DNA of 64,000 bases. It comes from Periplaneta americana. Its lineage: Eukaryota > Arthropoda > Insecta > Blattodea > Blattidae. The position numbers and the translations under genes were made by a program. The stretch lies in assembly GCF_040183065.1 (NCBI RefSeq), contig NC_091123.1:9666001-9730000 (forward strand), in the 5' to 3' direction. A model generated the notes under the pieces. The model did not search any database and was not told where the DNA came from. It worked only from the letters and a program-made list of their open reading frames with translations. Positions 22,881-34,474 of this stretch are shown in pieces (within the stretch, counting starts at the first letter, position 1; each line of letters begins with the position of its first letter).

Positions 22881-23934
22881 TGGGCCAATTTTACATTTAC
22901 TTTATCTGTTTATTTAAAAGAGCGAGACATCATATGAAATGTGAATTCTAATTATGTGATTTAATCTCTTCTTTAAGTTTAACTGGGATCACTTTTCTTT
23001 TTTCTGCATTATTGTGCAGTATGTTATTCATATTTCTCCAAGTGGCTGCTTGAACACCTGCAGAGTTCTAACACATCAGTACAGGCTGTTTAAAAAAAAC
23101 ATTACAGTGCTTCCATTCTCAAATGAGGTAGGTTATAGAAATTCTTATACATTCAGAAATTTAAAATAAATATTATAGCCCAGACACATGGCCTGAAGGC
23201 AATAATTAATCATTTTAAGCACAAAAACTTAATCATAAACAAAAACAAGAAAAATCTTTTGAATTCAATATTTTCTAATGTTAACAGAAAAAAAAGGTGT
23301 TCGACCAAGTTTGGGGGGCAGTGATAGGTAGATAGATAGATAGGTACGAAATAGGTGAATGTGTGGTTAGGTATAACATAGCTGGATGGGTAGATCGACG
23401 AATAGGTTGAGGAATGAATTGACGAGGGGTAGATGGATAAATTGATAGACGCATGAATAGGTAAATGGATTGGTTGGTGGACGAATAAGTAACCGGATGG
23501 ATGTTTGGGAATCAGATGAGTACGGATGCAACTTCATCAAGTTTCGGTCTTCGGCGATGACGTCCAATCCTACGTTGAGGGAGGTGCTCGTTGAGGTACT
23601 CATACACATGATGGTGGAAGTGAGATGGTGCACCATCTTGCTGATAAATGAACTAGTGTTCCTCTTCCTGCAGTCACAACAGAACGATGAGCTGCTATAT
23701 TTAGAGCACAAAAAGCTCTCAGAGGTTTCGATAGCGCCATTTTCTAAGAATGACAACTTCCTGCATCCTACAACAACCAGCGCATGCGCATTTGATAACG
23801 TACTCTTAATAAACTAGGCGACATTAGCTGTCCATTGAGACTAACAGCGTTCCTACAGCTTACATGCTATCCGAAAGAAATCATATTAATATCGGAGCAA
23901 TCATTTCGGCACACGTTGTAGGCCTATAGTTTTC
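22881..23934. other. Unassigned sequence
   Basis: A 115-codon plus ORF (23470-23817) overlaps a 129-codon minus ORF, with no recognised domain in either. 23320-23510 is a degenerate GATAGATAG/GGATGG repeat. Confidence 0.4.
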
Positions 23935-23997
23935 TTTCCAGTAACAAGTCCTTCATTGCTACCAATCTTCCCTCTTTCCTGCCTTCCTCTTAAGCTA

Positions 23998-24948
23998 GAC
24001 GCTCACTTACCGGAAAAAATTCGTTCGCCGCGTTCGGATTTTTATTCTTTGCATTATTTTAAATGGAGCGTCGCTCACTTGGTCGTATCGCCTCTGTCCG
24101 CAGATCGGATTCCGTCCAGAATTCTAGCCAGAGAATTCTAAACGGATTTCCGTACGGCAGAAGATCGAAATAAATAATATCATGGCCACGTCATGGCAAA
24201 TGTATCGATTGCAAGGCCTCCAAACGCGGTAATTTTGAATATATATAATGAAATGGAAAGTCCCGCGACGTGGCGTTGTGGTCTAAGGCAACCTGCCTGG
24301 GACTCGCGTTATGGAATGCGCGCTGGTTCGAGTCCTCATGGAAGAATAAATTTTCTCATGAAATTTCGGCTAGTATATGGGACCGGTGCTTACTCAGCAT
24401 CGTGATGCACTTGGGGAGCTACCATAGGTAACGAAATCCGGTTACGCAAACCAGCTATAACGGTTGGGGGACTCATCGTGCTAACCACACGATACCTCCA
24501 TTCTGGTTGGTTGATCGTCCACCTCTTCTTCGTCATGTGGCCATGAGGCCAGCAGCCGACTGGTCGGTCTTGGCCCTTTGTGGGCTGTAGCGCCACGGAT
24601 TATTAATGAAATGGATGGCGCGAAGTTTATTTTATTAAGCCCAACAATATGAAGAACTTTATAATTTATTAAATTAGAATTATAGCAATGTAATATGGAG
24701 AAAGAACGTATGGGAGGAGATTGTGAAAATACTAAATTAACCAGGTGTATCCTTCATAATTTATTTAAGGTACAAAGCTATTTATTTTATTTCCAGGTTC
24801 AGCTCAGAACAATGAAATAATGCGCTCTAGCGGTAAATTGCAACACTATGCGATTATTAATTCGGAAATGCGGACAAGTGAGCGATACTATAACAAAAAT
24901 CCGGACGCAACGAACGATTTTTTTCCGGTAAATGAGCGCCTGCCTTTA
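23998..24948. mobile_element. TIR DNA element nested in LINE D
   Basis: The left end TAGACGCTCACTTACCGGAA and the complement of the right end CAGGCGCTCATTTACCGGAA match at 17 of 20 positions. The similarity runs about 50 bp further (TCGTTCG, CGGATTTTT, CGCTCACTTG). No transposase is present. The flanks at the break (CTCTTAAG and CCTTTATT) are not a clean duplication, so the superfamily is uncertain; CAG-type ends would suit hAT. Confidence 0.7.
24258..24603 (+). mobile_element. tRNA-derived SINE with 12-bp target duplication
   Basis: The head has A-box-like GTGGCGTTGTGGTCTAAGGC and B-box-like GCTGGTTCGAGTCCTC. TAATGAAATGGA flanks it at 24246-24257 and 24604-24615. It sits inside the TIR element at 23998-24948, giving a third nesting level. 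Confidence 0.88.
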
Positions 24949-25385
24949 TTCCCCACATACGATCCATATATCTTAATGTCGTCTATCATATGATATCTTC
25001 TTCTCTCGTTCACCATTCCTTCCATTGCATCCTTCAGTACGTAGTTTCTTCCCAGTCAGTTACCCACCCAATTTCTTTTCCTCTTCCTGATCGGTTTCAG
25101 CATCATTCTTTCTTCACCCTCTCTTTCTAGCACAGCTTCATTTCTTATTCTATCTGTCCATTTCACACGCTCCGTTCTTTTTCATAGGCCTATTCACATT
25201 TCAAATGCTTCCAGTCGTTTCTCTTCACTTCGTCGTAATGTCCATGTTTCTGTCCCATATAATGCCACACTCCACACAAAGCACTTTACTAGCCCTTCCT
25301 TAGTTCTTTTTCCAGAGATCCGCAGAAGATGCTCCTTTGATAGTTCATTTTCTTATCAAAAGCTTCTTTTGCCATTGCTATAAAC

Positions 25386-26690
25386 AGTAAGTTAATATCA
25401 TTTACAACATGATAAAGAAATTGAAATTGTTGGGAAACGCGTAGGCTAAAACTTATAATGAAAATACGTATTGTCACATGACGTAAGTCAAGTACCCGCC
25501 ATTAGTTAAAAAAAAAAAAAAAATTCTGACATCACTGTTATGCCTAGTCATCCCTCTATTCCCCGTGCATTGCTGCATTATTTCAGAATTTGTCTTTATT
25601 TCTCGCTCCCTTGGTTTTCCTCTGTAAGATTGCACATCTTTGCTATGTTTCCCGCATGTTGATGCCCCTGTCCCTGCCCCTGATTGGAATTAGCCACGGC
25701 ACGAGGCGTCTCGAATTGAGCCGTCATGGATTCTCCGCGCTGGGTCACGTGGCGAGAGCGTGTCGGACGATTGTAGTCTCGTTACGGACGCGGTAATCGG
25801 ATGTAAACACACGGGGGGAACATTACTGGCAAATTAGCCTTGGATGTAACCGTGTTTGAACATTCGCAATGAAACACAAGGGCATCATGCACCGCAAATG
25901 GCACTGACTTGTAAATCAAGAAGCCATTTTCCTCGTGACGGTCATGGCCTCCTCTATTGTACGCTCACTCCTCTATCTGAGATTGACTTTCTCTTGTTTG
26001 GCGTTAAATTTCTCTCAAATCCTAAAAGCCGTTTATATCTCTCCACGATGTTACTTCTTTATATTTGTGGATTTGTCGTCGTTGTTTTTCATTCTGAATA
26101 ATTGAGATGAGCTTCTTTTCTAGCTCGGATGCCTACGCTACAATCTAGACGCATTTCTCACTCACATAGACCGATAGCGCTAGGTGCACAAAAGAAAACC
26201 TACATGTTACCATGCCAATTAAAACATCATGGCTTCTATTATGACGACATAACTTGTGCCATAAATTTATCATTATGAAACGAAGTGCCATGCTATAACA
26301 TTTAATACATCATTTTGTCATAGTAACATCTGTCTTCATAGACCATGATATGAAACTACCTACCATTACAAATCTGATGTTATTTCTTTATTAATTGTTT
26401 TATAATGCTGTAATACAAAAAAAATATCGTATGAAACACGTTTATAATGTTATATAGCTATTGCATTCGTCAAAATTGGGAAACTCTCTTTGCTCGTTCC
26501 CTAAAATTGACTCGTGCAATAACGTGTAATAACATTATGAACTTGTTTGTTAATATACTACCTAATTACAAACATAATTTACAATTTTTGTGTAAAAAGT
26601 GTTCTGATTAACAAAACGCACATGTTTCCGGCTTTAAAATGGGATCATATTGTGTGTCATAATAAAATTGTGAGGAAATGATTCGTGACT
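25386..26690. other. Unassigned sequence
   Basis: No gene recognised. The ORFs at 25590-25796 and 25856-26101 have no domain signal; a 14-A run lies near 25507. Confidence 0.4.
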
Positions 26691-26699
26691 AAAAAAGGA

Positions 26700-27545
26700 G
26701 AAAGAAAAGTTATGTCTTTTGGGATTCCCACGGTTTGGCGAGTCCCAAGGACCACACAAGTGGCTGCTACTTTTGCCTGGTCAAGACGAAGCGTGTCGGG
26801 AAGAAAAGCCGACATACGATCTCCTATCCCAGTATTCCCTCAGCAAAGCGGCATATCTCCCACTGGGGTAACTCCCGGTTTCAGTTTTTTTATGGTTGTG
26901 CCTCTTTTAAAGATGAAGTGAACATAGTAAGGAAGAACACGAGACTTGTGATAAGGTGTATAAATAAATGGTTGTAGAAACCCATCCATGAAACTCGGGA
27001 AGCAAGTGTGCCAAACACTATGGACGAACAAATCGTCAACCGAGACAGGGTCATATTTCCCCCACTCCGCATCAAATTGACTTGAAGCAATTCAATGCAT
27101 TGAGCACTGATGGTAAATGTTTTCAGCATATAGTTTCTACTCTTTCTGTAGGTGTCTTCTATGGACTTCAAATTCGTGTCTTTGTACGTGACGAAGAATT
27201 TACCAGGAAGATGAATAATGAGGAGAATGCAATATGGCTGTCTTTCGTGGCAGTTATAACAAATTCTTGGTAGCGAATATAATGGCGGACAACTATGTGG
27301 TTGTGGTTGAAAAAATGTTGTTGGCTTTCCGCGATCTTGGGTGCAACATGAATGTAAAGATGCATTTCCTGAACAGTCACTTTGATCAATTCTCCGAGAA
27401 CCATGGAGTTGTTAGTGGCGAACAGGGTCAGCGCTTCCATCAAGACCTGAAGACGATGAAAGGGGGTTTCAAGGGCAATATGATGGCAGATTACTGTTGA
27501 AACATCAAACGAGATTGCTCTGAGCAAGTTTACAAATGGAAGAGG
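26700..27545 (+). pseudogene. Broken copy of a repetitive uncharacterised arthropod protein family
   Basis: Successive frames give VMSFGIPTVWR, then SPKDHTSGCYFCLVKTKR and SYPSIPSAKRHISH. Later come KQFNALSTDGKCFQHIV, YGLQIRVFVRDEEFTRKM, AIWLSFVAVITNS, LGCNMNVKMHFLNSHFDQF and GEQGQRFHQDLKTM, ending MMADYC-stop-NIKRDCSEQVYK. I recall this motif order (CYFCL, then G.RFHQD, then ADYCW..KRD) from repetitive uncharacterised insect proteins; its function is unknown to me. The TGA after ADYC sits where Trp is usual. At least three frame breaks and missing central segments mark it as dead. The minisatellite at 27561 starts directly downstream. Confidence 0.75.
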
Positions 27546-27560
27546 TACACTGGGTGCAAA

Positions 27561-28789
27561 AATAGAATTTGGTAGTCTTGGACTATTTAGTAGAATTCGG
27601 TAGTCTTTTGGACTATTTAATAGAATTTGGTAGTATTTTGGACTATTTAATAGAATTTGGTAGTCTTGGACTATTTAATAGAATTTGGTAGTCTTTTGGA
27701 CTATTTAATAGAATTTGGTAGTCTTGGACTATTTAATAGAATTTGGTAGTCTTTTGGACTATTTAATAGAATTTGGTAGTCTTGGACTATTTAATAGAAT
27801 TTGGTAGTCTTGGACTATTTAATAGAACTTGGTAGTATTTTGGGCTATTTAATAGAATTTGGTAGTCTTTTGGACTATTTAATAGAATTTAGTAGTCTCG
27901 GACTATTTAATAGAATTTGGTGGTCTTGGACTATTTAATAGAATTTGGTAGTCTCGGGCTGTTTAATAGAATTTGGTACGGTAGTCTTTTGGACTATTCA
28001 ATAGAATTTGGTAGTCTTGGAGTATTTAATAGAATTTGGTAGTCTTTTGTACTATTTAATAGAATTTGGTAGTCTCGGGCTACCTAATAGAATTTGGTAG
28101 TCTTGGACTATTTAATAGAATTTGGTAGTCTTTTGGACTATTTAATAGAATTTGGTAGCTAGTCTTTTGGACTATTTAATAGAATTTGGTAGTCTCGGGC
28201 TATTTAATAGAATTTGGTAGTCTTGGACTATTTAATAGAATTTGGTAGTCTTTTGGACTATTTAATAAAATTTGGTAGTCTTTTGGACTATTTAATAGAA
28301 TTTGGTAGTCTTGGACTATTTAATAGAATTTGGTAGTCTTGGATTATTTGATAGGATTTGGTAGTCTTGGACTATTTAATAGAATTTGGTAGTCTTTTGG
28401 ACTATTTAATAGAATTTGGTAGTCTTGAACTATTTAATAGAATTTGGTAGTCTTGGATTATTTGATAGGATTTGGTAGTCTTGGACTATTTAATAGAATT
28501 TGGTAGTCTTTTGGACTATTTAATAGAATTTGGTAGTCTTGGATTATTTAATAGAATTTGGTAGTCTTGGATTATTTGATAGGATTTGGTAGTCTTGGAC
28601 TATTTAATAGAATTTGGTAGTCTCGGACTATTTAATAGAATTTGGTAGTCTTGGACTATTTAATGGAATTTGGTAGTCTTGGACTATTTAATAGAATTTG
28701 GTAGTCTTGGACTATTTAATGGAATTTGGTAGTCTTGGACTATTTAATAGAATTTGGTAGTCTTGGACTATTTAATAGAATTTGGCAGT
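27561..28789. repeat. Minisatellite with 28/30-bp unit
   Basis: Roughly 42 units of AATAGAATTTGGTAGTC plus TTGGACTATTT, in a 28-bp form and a 30-bp form with two extra T. Each unit contains a small inverted repeat, TAGTC...GACTA. Unit forms are interspersed and not in blocks. Confidence 0.97.
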
Positions 28790-29687
28790 CGCTATCGCTC
28801 GGACGCAAATTCGTTCTCGACTAGCAAAAACTACTTAGGCCTACCTCCCTTAATACATAAATAACTAACTATAAGCCCTATATATCAGATGTTTGCTTTT
28901 TTCGCTGTTTTCTGAACAGTCATTATAAATATTGATTGATAAGTGCGAAAATATCCGTCATTCAGAGTATTGTTATTTTTCAGTTTTTATGCTTGTCGAA
29001 GGTTTCTTTTGTTCCCTTTTGTTAGGATGATATAATAAAGGCAAACAACTGTGCTATCATTACATCAAGATTATTTCAAGTTACAGAAAACTGAGACCCC
29101 CCCGATCACCGATGATTGTCATGTCGTTAGTGTTAGACTCGACTGCTGCTGTTAGTTCGCTAAGCACATTATTATTGCGTACGAATGTCGGAAATAATTT
29201 ATTGTTATTATTCGTTTTATCGTCGTTGGTATGAATGCTAACAAGCGGATGTGGAGCGGCGCGAATCGCTTCATTCCGCTCTTTGCAGTCGTCACGCCGA
29301 GTTATCGGCCTGATTGATGTATTGGCAGCTGTAGCCTGCAAGGGCGTGGAAACTGCTCTGGGCGGAAACAAGGAATTTTGCTTCCAGAACGATCCTGGGT
29401 CCATTTTGTCGCGAGTGGGATGCTGCTGACCATTCGGCTACATTTCTTCTACTGCTTATACAGCTGATAAAGCATGGGTTAACTTCCTGCTCAGTTGGAA
29501 AGATGACTTTACTTCAATTTTTGCAGGAACATCGCTTTTTCAGAAATTATTTTACCGACATTTGAGTCAAGTTAAGTTTTGTTCAGTCACTTGTGTGCCT
29601 TTGTCTATGTTTTTGGCATAAATCTATCGATTAATCGATTAAATTAAAATCGTTAATCGATTAAATGTTTTGATCGATCGACAGCAC

Positions 29688-29689
<2 letters not shown>
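28790..29689. other. Unassigned sequence
   Basis: The 107-codon minus ORF (29081-29404) and the overlapping plus ORF have no recognised domain. Confidence 0.4.

Positions 29690-29753
<64 letters not shown>
29690..29753. repeat. AAT microsatellite
   Basis: AAT run with one AGT interruption, directly before a LINE C tail. Confidence 0.95.
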
Positions 29754-29755
<2 letters not shown>

Positions 29756-29760
29756 TAATT

Positions 29761-29860
29761 ATTAATCTTGCTCAGGATTAGGGACCAATGGCGGGCTTAT
29801 GTGAGGGCGGCAATGAACCTCCGGGTTCCTTAAAAGCCAGTAAGTAAGTAAGTAATAATA
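29761..29860 (+). mobile_element. LINE family C 3' tail
   Basis: Contains AATCTTGCTCAGGATTAGGG, GGCGGGCTTATGTGAGGG, then TTCCTTAAAAGCC and TAAG repeats. It corresponds to the last 20-odd codons of the copy at 30310-30720 with a stop introduced. Confidence 0.8.
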
Positions 29861-30139
29861 ATAATGAAATAATTTAAATAGTCTATATACATATATATTT
29901 TTTTAAGTTTTATTTATACACGCTTTAACATCTCTGTGGTCATATCGCGTGTTTAGGATCTTTGGGTAAGGCCCTAGTAGGTCTTTTTTTTTACTATTGT
30001 TGAGTTCCTGTTTTTTCTATTGTGTGTTGTAGATGGCTTGTGTTCATGTAACTGATTTTAGATTTTGATTAATGTTTATGATATGGTGGTTGAGGCGGTG
30101 ATGAATCATGGCATGTAAATTTCTAATTCATCAATTGTG
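29861..30139. other. Unassigned sequence
   Basis: No feature recognised. Confidence 0.4.
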
Positions 30140-30250
30140 ACTGAGAGAAACGATGAAAAATCCCAGTCAGATTGGTCGACCACGGGGCTTGAACCCAAGA
30201 TATCCCGAATGCGAGTCTCAAACGCTACTGTCTGAGCCAACTCGCTCGGT
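30140..30250 (-). mobile_element. tRNA-derived SINE head
   Basis: On minus: GAGCGAGTTGGCTCAGACAG (A-box region), then GGGTTCAAGCCCCGTGG (B box), then CCAATCTGACTGGGATTTTT. It is closely related to the head at 8835-8945. Confidence 0.75.
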
Positions 30251-30309
30251 AATTTAAATATTTATCCTGTAATATAATCATTAAAAATTAAGAAAACTGA
30301 AAGAAAAGA

Positions 30310-30720
30310 TTAAGGGTATTTGAGAATAAGGTTCTTAGGAAAATATTTGGGGCTAAGAGGGATGAAGTTACAGGAGAATGGAGAAAGTTACAGAAAGCAG
30401 AATTGCACGGATTGTATTCTTCACCTGACATAATTAGGAACATTAAATCCAGACGTTTGAGATGGGCAGGGCATGTAGCACCTATGGACGAATCCAGAAA
30501 TGCATATAGAGTGTTAGTTGGGAGACCGGAGGGAAAAAGACCTTTGGGGAGGCCGAGACGTAGATGGGGGGATAATATTAAAATGTATTTGAGGGAGATG
30601 GGATATGATGATAGAGACTGGATTAATCTTGCACATGCACATGATAGGGATCGATGGCGGGCTTATGTGAGGGCGGCAATGAACTTGCGGGTACCTTAAA
30701 AGCCATTTGTAAATAAGTTA
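30310..30720 (+). pseudogene. LINE family C 3' end with one frameshift
   Basis: Frame 2 reads LRVFENKVLRKIFGAKR from 30311. A single missing G at about 30358-30361 shifts the reading to frame 1, where DEVTGEWRKLQKAEL, YSSPDIIRNIKSRRLRWAG, RPEGKRPLGRPRRRWGDNIK and RDRWRAYVRAAMNLRVP run to a TAA at about 30699. AAAAGCC and a degenerate TAAG tail follow. This is the C-terminal end of a non-LTR retrotransposon polyprotein, truncated at the 5' end. Confidence 0.88.
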
Positions 30721-30739
30721 GTAATTATTGTTGACGAGA

Positions 30740-31445
30740 ATTATTCGAAAAATGCTTCCTTAGTTTATTCTTAAATTCGTTTGATGTCTGACAGTCTCTG
30801 ACTTACTCGGTAGGGAATTCCAAAGTCGAGGAACAGCCCACAGTGAAAGAAGATGAATATGAGGATATTCGGGGGAGGGAATGGATAATATTGAGGAGTG
30901 TTGTGATCGTGTCTAGATTATGGTGGGAGAATAAATTTTGAAAAACGAGACGCGAGATAGGAGTGGAAAAATGCAATATGTGAAAGAGGAGGGAAAGACA
31001 GTGGATTTTTCTGCGATCTTCTAGACGGAGCCAGGACAACATTTCGAGGGATGGTATTACGTGATCAGCTCGGCGAATGGACGCACTTATTATGTACACG
31101 TTGCAGTCTCTGCGCCAAAGTAACGCTTATTTAGGTCAGTAAACAGAATATCACAGTAATCGAAGCGGGACATCACGAGTGTTTGCACTAAAATCTTTTT
31201 TCATGGTAAAAGGGATAGTAGTTCTTTAAGCGGTTGAACGAGTGGATTAGTGAGAATACTTTTTTGAAAGTTTCTGCAACTTGAATGTTCCAATTTAAAT
31301 TTTTATCCATATGTATACCCCTGTTCTTTACTAGTTCACTGAACGGAATTTCGGTGCCGTTTATTTTAGTGGGAGAAAGATTTGGTATAATAATAGTGTT
31401 TAACAAACGTGAACGACCCACAAGACTGTGATTTTTCTGCACTTA
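30740..31445 (-). pseudogene. LINE family B fragment, copy 4
   Basis: The upstream part (31442-31188) reads VGRSRLLNTIIIPNLSPTKI, VKNRGIHMDKNLNWNIQV and FSLIHSFNRLKNYYPF, the segment just C-terminal of the RT core. After frame breaks, 31099-30803 gives SIRRADHVIPSLEMLSWLRL and SLLFHILHFSTP. It extends further 5' than the other B copies but lacks the stem-loop and TTA tail. Confidence 0.8.
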
Positions 31446-31949
31446 GTTTAAGGGAACGCATAGGTGAAATTTCTGAATTTGGTGGTACAATTTTCAATTT
31501 TATCAGTGTAACCATTTTTGAGATACATTTTTTACATTATTTGAAATATATTATATAAATGTTTCCACACGATGAAGGTAGAAGAATTTCATTTTTTTTA
31601 AATGTGCATTTTATTCGTTCTATATTTGTATACAATTTTGTCGTATGATTTTGTTCAATTTTTATTAGTTTCAGAGATAAAAATTTTTGAATGTGATGAA
31701 TACTAATTTTATATATTATTATTTTTTATAATTCATTCATGCTTATCAGTTAATAACTTATGAAATATAGTGTACTAAAAATTTACATGACAAATTTTTT
31801 AATTGTATTTTCTGAGAATAATTACGTTGACTATTACACTTTTACTGCGTCATACTACTTTTGACCAATAAAATGGTACGAAAGGAAGTCTTTCAACCAA
31901 TCATGGTTGCTTATCACACAAATTTATCGCTTCCGTAGCATTTGTTTGT
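31446..31949. other. AT-rich unassigned sequence
   Basis: No feature recognised. Confidence 0.4.
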
Positions 31950-32461
31950 TTTTATCACTACCCTAACATTGTTTGTTTGCCAACATTTCAAGCTGCAAAT
32001 TCTTTACGGTACTATAAAACATACTTTGCGATCGTAATTTGTTTCCCGCATAAATAGTCGACCGAAAATGGCGGCTTTATTCAAACATTTCGGTGAAGGT
32101 AACATTAATGAAATAGAATTTTATCAAGTCAATTAATATCTATTTTATTGTATTAGAGTACTTTATTTCTTCTGATCTTTATAGATATACTTTCTCCTGT
32201 TTTTATCACATTCCTAGCATTTGTTTCTTTGTTTGCCAACATTTCAAACTGGGAATTCTTTACGGTACTATAAAACATGCTTTGCGATCGTCATTTGTTT
32301 ACAGCATAGACAGTCAACTGAAAATGGCGGTTCCGTTCAAACGTTTTGGTGAAGCTAATTTTAGTGAAATAGAATTTCAGTAAGTCAATTAATATCTATT
32401 TTATTGTATTAGAGTAAGGTACTTTATTTCTTCTAATCTTTATATACTTTCTTCTAATCGT
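31950..32461 (+). repeat. 256-bp tandem duplication carrying a start-codon exon-like segment
   Basis: Two direct copies offset by exactly 256 bp at the word GGTACTATAAAACAT (32008 and 32264) and at the start codon. Each has an ATG in AAAATGGCGG context (32068 and 32324). They open MAALFKHFGEGNINEIEF and MAVPFKRFGEANFSEIEF before stops. Copy 2 has CAGTAAGT after GAATTT, a consensus 5' splice site; the same spot in copy 1 is ATCAAGT. The protein is not recognised. Confidence 0.75.
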
Positions 32462-32480
32462 GTAATAATCAATTAAATCC

Positions 32481-32524
32481 CACTAGAGTTTTGATTTTCT
32501 CTAGATAAATCAAAATCTCTAGTG
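32481..32524. repeat. Short foldback
   Basis: Arms CACTAGAG-TTTTGATTT and AAATCAAAA-TCTCTAGTG, paired except for one bulged base. Confidence 0.8.
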
Positions 32525-33811
32525 AGATTACTGTTGAAAATTTGAAGCCAAATCCTTTAAAACTCCATGACGTGGAATGTTTTACATATTGAGAAATGTA
32601 AAAAAAAGAAGATACTTTCGATACAAACAAATTTTAAGTTACAACTAGTGTTTTCTACATCTGGCATACCTGTGAATACTTTAAATTGTCATTAGAACGA
32701 AAATTAAATTAGATTTAGAATCTAGAGAGATTGTACTTAATCAATAATGTAAAAACAAAATAATTCACTTTTTTTTTTTTTTAGTTTTTGCTCAGTTTCA
32801 CCTATGACTTCCCTTAAGTCGAGATTTCGGCAATTTCGTCGATGACTCAGGGGGGAATGAAACAAATGAAATGCGATTTCCAAGGCAACGCAACCAAGAG
32901 TTCCAGGATAAGCTTCTTCTGCAAGGAACATGTAGAATTCCGTGTAAGACGTTTAATTATGGACACGCAGGTGACGGTGGTGTTGATTTAGCGTGCATCG
33001 TGTCGGTTGACACCGGCGCGGTGCGCCGTCCTTGTTACACAGCTATTAGTGAGGACGGACGGGCATCTGATTTGGCTTTGCAACAGAAATAATTTTACAA
33101 GGTACTTTTAACACCCCCTTCCCTTCTCCTTTCACCCTCTGATGTCACCCGCCGCTTAACAAAACGGGGGTAGCGATCAGCCGTGACCCCCACCCTCGTG
33201 AATATCTATAAATCACATGCACCCCTGAGCGGTGGTAGTTTTGTAGTGCCAATGTTTACCCCTCGCGTCCTGGTGGCCGCCTGCACAGCTGCGCGCGCTC
33301 AGGGCAACAACGACGCAAGTACACCATGTCGTAGTTCGCGCTTGTTGCGTGACGCGTCGGCGTACCGGGTTCGAATACAGGATGTTCGGGATGAGATTCA
33401 GAGTCGAGGATATCTATAGTGCTCTGAGTAAACCTGCAGCAAGAAACCGAGAATAAGATACGCAAGAGGGGGGGGGGGAGTGACAGGGAATTTGAAGAAA
33501 TCTGTGAGGTCTGTACAGAAATTGGGGTAAAGGATTTAGGATAAAGAAATACAATTTGCTGGAAGATTTAAGTGTGTGTAATCAACGGAATGAAATAAGC
33601 TATGAATAACAGCCAATCCTCGAATAATAATAAAACATTAAATCAGAATGTATTCGTATTTTGTTAAAGCCACCTCCGACATACAACAATTAAATTTATC
33701 TATGGAAGAATAACCTATTCACAGTTTTATTTCTTGAACTGATATTCGTAGATTTGACACAAGAAAGGCGTGTAATTTATGAATTCCTTTGAGGAAAAAG
33801 GCCAAGAATTT
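32525..33811. other. Unassigned sequence
   Basis: 32860-33420 is GC-richer with overlapping short ORFs on both strands and no recognised domain; a G-run lies at 33468-33478. Confidence 0.4.
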
Positions 33812-33982
33812 GGGCAAATCGCAATATAGCGAACGTAGAAGCTCCTTCCACGACCCCTTCCACTTTTCCCCTACTAGCTCACCAGACACTCTATGTGATA
33901 GGCGAGTGTTGTGTCGAATGCACATTTCATTTGGGTGGGGATAACTTCCCCCTACTGGCGTTCGCTATATTGCGATTTATCC
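33812..33982. mobile_element. 171-bp MITE with 8-bp target duplication
   Basis: Its inverted ends share AAATCGCAATATAGCGAACG (20 bp; outer bases GGGC and GGAT). AAGAATTT flanks it directly on both sides (33804-33811 and 33983-33990). An 8-bp duplication fits hAT or P-type mobilisation; no coding capacity. Confidence 0.9.
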
Positions 33983-33990
33983 AAGAATTT

Positions 33991-34229
33991 TAATGAATCT
34001 GATAATGTTGCTCTAAATCTTTTTTGACATTTTAACAACAGACATTCTGGTATTACCACTTAATAAATTTAATTCCACTATGAGAAAGCATTGTATAAAT
34101 AATCCAATGCATTGGTATAGTGGACAGGAATTTTCATACTGCTGGTTTTATTTTATTACCTCTATTTTATGTTTACTTAATGTTACTTACACTACGTTTT
34201 AATTACGATTGCCACAAAAGCTGTATACA
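33991..34229. other. Unassigned sequence
   Basis: No feature recognised. Confidence 0.4.
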
Positions 34230-34230
34230 A

Positions 34231-34329
<99 letters not shown>

Positions 34330-34374
34330 ATGAATAAATGAATAAATGAATAAATAAATGAATGAATGAATGAA

Positions 34375-34445
<71 letters not shown>

Positions 34446-34474
34446 GTACATGAATGAATGAATGAATGAATGAA
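34230..34474. repeat. TAAA/TGAA tetranucleotide microsatellite
   Basis: TAAA units with blocks of TGAA at about 34330-34375 and 34452-34474. The minus ORFs encoding poly-(LFIY) are repeat artefacts. Confidence 0.97.

Larger units (their letters stand above)
23935..25385 (-). pseudogene. LINE family D fragment, interrupted by a DNA element
   Basis: Minus-strand non-LTR retrotransposon relic. From 25385 downward the translation reads IAMAKEAFDKKM, SIFCGSLEKELRKG and, in other frames, ALYGTETWTLRRSEEKRLEAF, ERVKWTDRIRNEAVLERE, MMLKPIRKRKRNW and RRRYHMIDDIKIYG. At 24949 the sequence breaks into a foreign element (23998-24948) and the LINE's last bases (CAGGAAAGAGGGAAGATTGG) resume at 23935-23997. 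Multiple stops and frame changes make it non-functional. Confidence 0.8.
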
